Positions 7,357 through 9,011 of a stretch of 9,011 nucleotides of DNA are shown here, in pieces. How positions within the stretch are numbered: position 1 is the first letter of the stretch; every line of letters begins with the position of its first letter. The notes below the pieces were generated by a model. It saw nothing but the letters and a program-made list of their open reading frames with translations, made no database searches and was not told where the DNA came from. Source of the DNA: Acidobacteriota bacterium (GTDB lineage Bacteria > Acidobacteriota > Blastocatellia > Pyrinomonadales > Pyrinomonadaceae); the NCBI GenBank assembly GCA_003222835.1, contig QHXE01000376.1, positions 1 through 9,011 of the forward strand, given 5' to 3'. Made by a program: the position numbers and the translations under genes.

Positions 7357-8028
7357 CTATGAGTGCTTACGCTTGCTGTGCCAGATCTTTTTCTTCGTGG
7401 TTTTCTTTCGACGTTTGATATCGCGACGACGCGGAAGCCCTTTCGGATCGCCGGTCGCTGCTTTCTTCACATCGCCGCCTTCGTCTTTGGCGATCTCGGC
7501 GAGCGTGCGTTTGGTCAAGACTGAGAATGGTTGCGTCTCGCTGATGTCTCCTTCCTTGGCGTACTTATCTCGATGCTTGATCAGAAGCCATTGAGGCTCG
7601 CGCGTGCGCACGAGCACGAACGAACCTTTTAGCTTCTCGCCGAGCAAAGCGAATTTCAATTCGCCCTTCGCCACGGCTTTGGAAACGCTCGCCGTATTCT
7701 CCGGACCATATATGCCGGTGTCCCATACCATCACTGTGCCGCCACCATATTCGCCTTCGGGAATTACCCCTTCGAACTTGGCATAATCGACGGGATGATC
7801 TTCGACGTGCATCGCGAGTCGCTTCACGTTTGGATCCATCGAAGGGCCTTTGGGTACCGCCCATGACAGGAGTACACCGTCGGCTTCGAGACGAAAGTCG
7901 TAATGCAGTTGCGTCGCGCGATGCTTCTGGACGACAAAGATATTACCGAACTCCGAAGATTTCTTTTCCGGACCAGGCTCGGGCGTTTTTTTGAAGCGGC
8001 GTTTCTTTTTGTATTCGGTTAGAGACAT
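7357..8028 (-). CDS. Standalone LigD-type DNA 3'-phosphoesterase domain protein
   Basis: A 223-residue protein corresponding to the N-terminal 3'-phosphoesterase (PE) module of bacterial DNA ligase D, without ligase or polymerase domains. In the family this Mn-dependent module trims 3'-phosphate and 3'-ribonucleotide ends during end joining. The active-site set is visible: His36 (VVQKHRATQ), His42, Asp44 and Arg46 in LHYDFRLE, His78 in EDHPVDY, and Tyr82. As I recall the Pseudomonas LigD numbering, these match at a constant offset of six. Other family features are SWAVPKGPS and GVIPEGEYGGGTVMVWDTG. The last 40 or so residues are very rich in Lys and Arg, plausibly for nucleic-acid binding. 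ATG at 8026-8028 gives the normal short basic leader before the domain; the upstream AGG is weak. No Ku or ligase gene is in the window, so partners, if any, are elsewhere. Confidence 0.92.
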   Translation of the reverse strand: MSLTEYKKKRRFKKTPEPGPEKKSSEFGNIFVVQKHRATQLHYDFRLEADGVLLSWAVPKGPSMDPNVKRLAMHVEDHPVDYAKFEGVIPEGEYGGGTVMVWDTGIYGPENTASVSKAVAKGELKFALLGEKLKGSFVLVRTREPQWLLIKHRDKYAKEGDISETQPFSVLTKRTLAEIAKDEGGDVKKAATGDPKGLPRRRDIKRRKKTTKKKIWHSKRKHS

Positions 8029-8136
8029 CGAGCCTAGTTTCGGCGTTCAGGTATCAAGTTTCAAGTTGGGGCGCGAGCTGTCGAAAGGAGTTTTTAAACC
8101 GCTGAGCGATTAGAGGTTTTTGCAGAGGGCGCAGAG
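8029..8136. other. Intergenic gap with short repeats between rnhB and the phosphoesterase gene
   Basis: The 108-bp gap contains a tandem 7-bp repeat TCAAGTT (8054-8060 and 8061-8067), a weak AAACC/GGTTT stem (8096-8100 with 8115-8119), and the direct repeat GCAGAGGGCGCAGAG (8122-8136) abutting the rnhB stop. The last resembles the CAGAG-containing element at about 3600-3645. I see no convincing promoter and no terminator with a T-tract in the rnhB direction. Confidence 0.4.
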
Positions 8137-9011
8137 TCAACTGTTGTGCGCGGCGTGAGCTTGTTCTTCGAGTTGCTCCGCAGATTGCAGTGGGTCGGCG
8201 AACAACTCATCTTGAATCGGATCGAGGCCGAGGACCTGTCGCACGCGGGCGAAGCTGCGGCGGTGAATCGGCGCGGCGCCGAGTTCTTTCAGTAAGCGGC
8301 AATGCTCCGGTGTGGGATAGCCTTTGTGCGTCGCGAAATTGTAACCCGGATGAACTGAGTCGAATTCGCGCATCAGAGCATCGCGAGTCGTCTTGGCGAT
8401 GATTGACGCAGCGGCAATGCTGGCGGAAAGCGTATCGCCCTTAATGATGCCACGCTGCGGCGCCGAGCAGTGAGGAATGCGTCGCGCATCAACTAAAACA
8501 AAATCAGGGTGCGAAGAAAGACCATTAACCGCGCGCTGCATTGCGAGCAGGCCCGCATGATAGATGTTCAAGGTGTCGATCTCTCCTACTTCAGCCCGGC
8601 CAACGGACCATACGACCGCGTCTTGTTTGATATGTTTGGCAAGTTCAGCACGTAGCGCCTCATCGAGAATTTGCTTTGAATCATTCAATTGGCGCAGCTT
8701 GTAATTGCGGGGCAGAATCACCGCGGCGGCCACGACGGGTCCGGCGAGCGGCGCCATCCCAGCCTCATCAACACCCGCGATAAACTGGAAGCCTTGCTCC
8801 CATAGCTCAATCTCAAAACGCAGCAGGTTGTGAAGACGCTGGCCTTCGGCGCGGTTCTTTCGCCGACGCTCGCGAATCTGTTTGGCGAGATGATGGGCGC
8901 CTTGGCGCTGGTCGGTTTCCAGAGCTTCGACCAGGCCTTTTGGAACGGGACGCGCGCGATCGACAAAGCGCTCCCTTAAGTCGGGGATTGATTGCGCGAG
9001 GAATTTATCGA
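8137..9011 (-). CDS. rnhB: Ribonuclease HII with N-terminal extension, 5' partial
   Basis: RNase HII cleaves the RNA strand of RNA:DNA hybrids and removes misincorporated ribonucleotides. The frame runs from TGA at 8137-8139 to the right edge with no stop and no ATG, GTG or TTG codon upstream of the ATG at 8757, giving at least 290 residues with the start outside. The part upstream of that ATG includes the core motif AGVDEAG, whose Asp (8767-8769) and Glu (8764-8766) are catalytic, so a start at 8757 would destroy the enzyme. Other acidic residues are in VLVDARR and AKTTRD; the C-terminal HKGYPTPEH motif is also present. The 75 or so residues before the core (such as [15 protein letters not shown] and [13 protein letters not shown]) form an extension like those in B. 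subtilis and some deltaproteobacterial RNases HII. The usual Gly-Arg-Gly after the DEA motif is Gly-Met-Ala. It lies 108 bp upstream of the codirectional phosphoesterase gene. Confidence 0.93.
   Translation of the reverse strand, partial: DKFLAQSIPDLRERFVDRARPVPKGLVEALETDQRQGAHHLAKQIRERRRKNRAEGQRLHNLLRFEIELWEQGFQFIAGVDEAGMAPLAGPVVAAAVILPRNYKLRQLNDSKQILDEALRAELAKHIKQDAVVWSVGRAEVGEIDTLNIYHAGLLAMQRAVNGLSSHPDFVLVDARRIPHCSAPQRGIIKGDTLSASIAAASIIAKTTRDALMREFDSVHPGYNFATHKGYPTPEHCRLLKELGAAPIHRRSFARVRQVLGLDPIQDELFADPLQSAEQLEEQAHAAHNS

Noticed and set aside
8137..8757. RNase HII starting at the ATG at 8757 (206 residues)
   Set aside because: It lacks the catalytic AGVDEAG motif, which is encoded in the same open frame just upstream and continues to the window edge.

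Overview
The window looks like a chromosomal segment from a soil-type Acidobacteriota, most likely the Blastocatellia/Pyrinomonadaceae side. This is an inference from gene style: a zinc-ribbon Ser/Thr kinase carrying a DUF4384 domain, a secreted DUF4384 protein, a secreted TPR-CHAT protein, RNase HII with a long N-terminal extension, and palindromic intergenic repeats. No rRNA or other marker gene confirms it. Base composition is moderately GC-rich and even across the window, and I see no tRNA, rRNA, CRISPR array, transposase or phage gene.

Layout. Positions 1-472 (+) hold the 3' part of a Uma2-family (DUF820) nuclease-fold gene that runs off the left edge. Its last codons form one arm of an imperfect palindromic repeat (434-524). 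Then come three plus-strand genes: a membrane-anchored Ser/Thr kinase with a C-terminal DUF4384 domain (563-2575), a secreted DUF4384 protein (2596-3510, 20 bp downstream), and, after a 171-bp gap filled with inverted repeats, a large exported TPR-CHAT protein with an intact His/Cys dyad (3682-6522). On the minus strand, reading from the right edge leftwards, are RNase HII (rnhB, 5' end off the window), a standalone LigD-type 3'-phosphoesterase domain protein, and a fatty acid hydroxylase/sterol desaturase-family membrane protein. The hydroxylase and CHAT genes converge with their stop codons directly adjacent (6520-6525).

How the genes may work together. The most interesting part is the plus-strand trio. 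A kinase with its catalytic domain in the cytoplasm carries, beyond its one membrane segment, the same domain family that the next gene encodes as a free secreted protein; a predicted caspase-fold protease with TPR and coiled-coil regions follows, also with a signal peptide. This suggests an envelope sensing module in which DUF4384 domains outside the membrane are linked to kinase output inside and to CHAT proteolysis outside. The parts are visible in the sequence; the functional link is inference. The minus-strand genes look like separate functions: RNA:DNA hybrid repair, DNA 3'-end healing, and lipid or carotenoid hydroxylation.

Two points matter for the annotation. The RNase HII reading frame continues well upstream of its first ATG in the window, and that upstream part holds the catalytic Asp-Glu pair. 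Its usual Gly-Arg-Gly motif reads Gly-Met-Ala.
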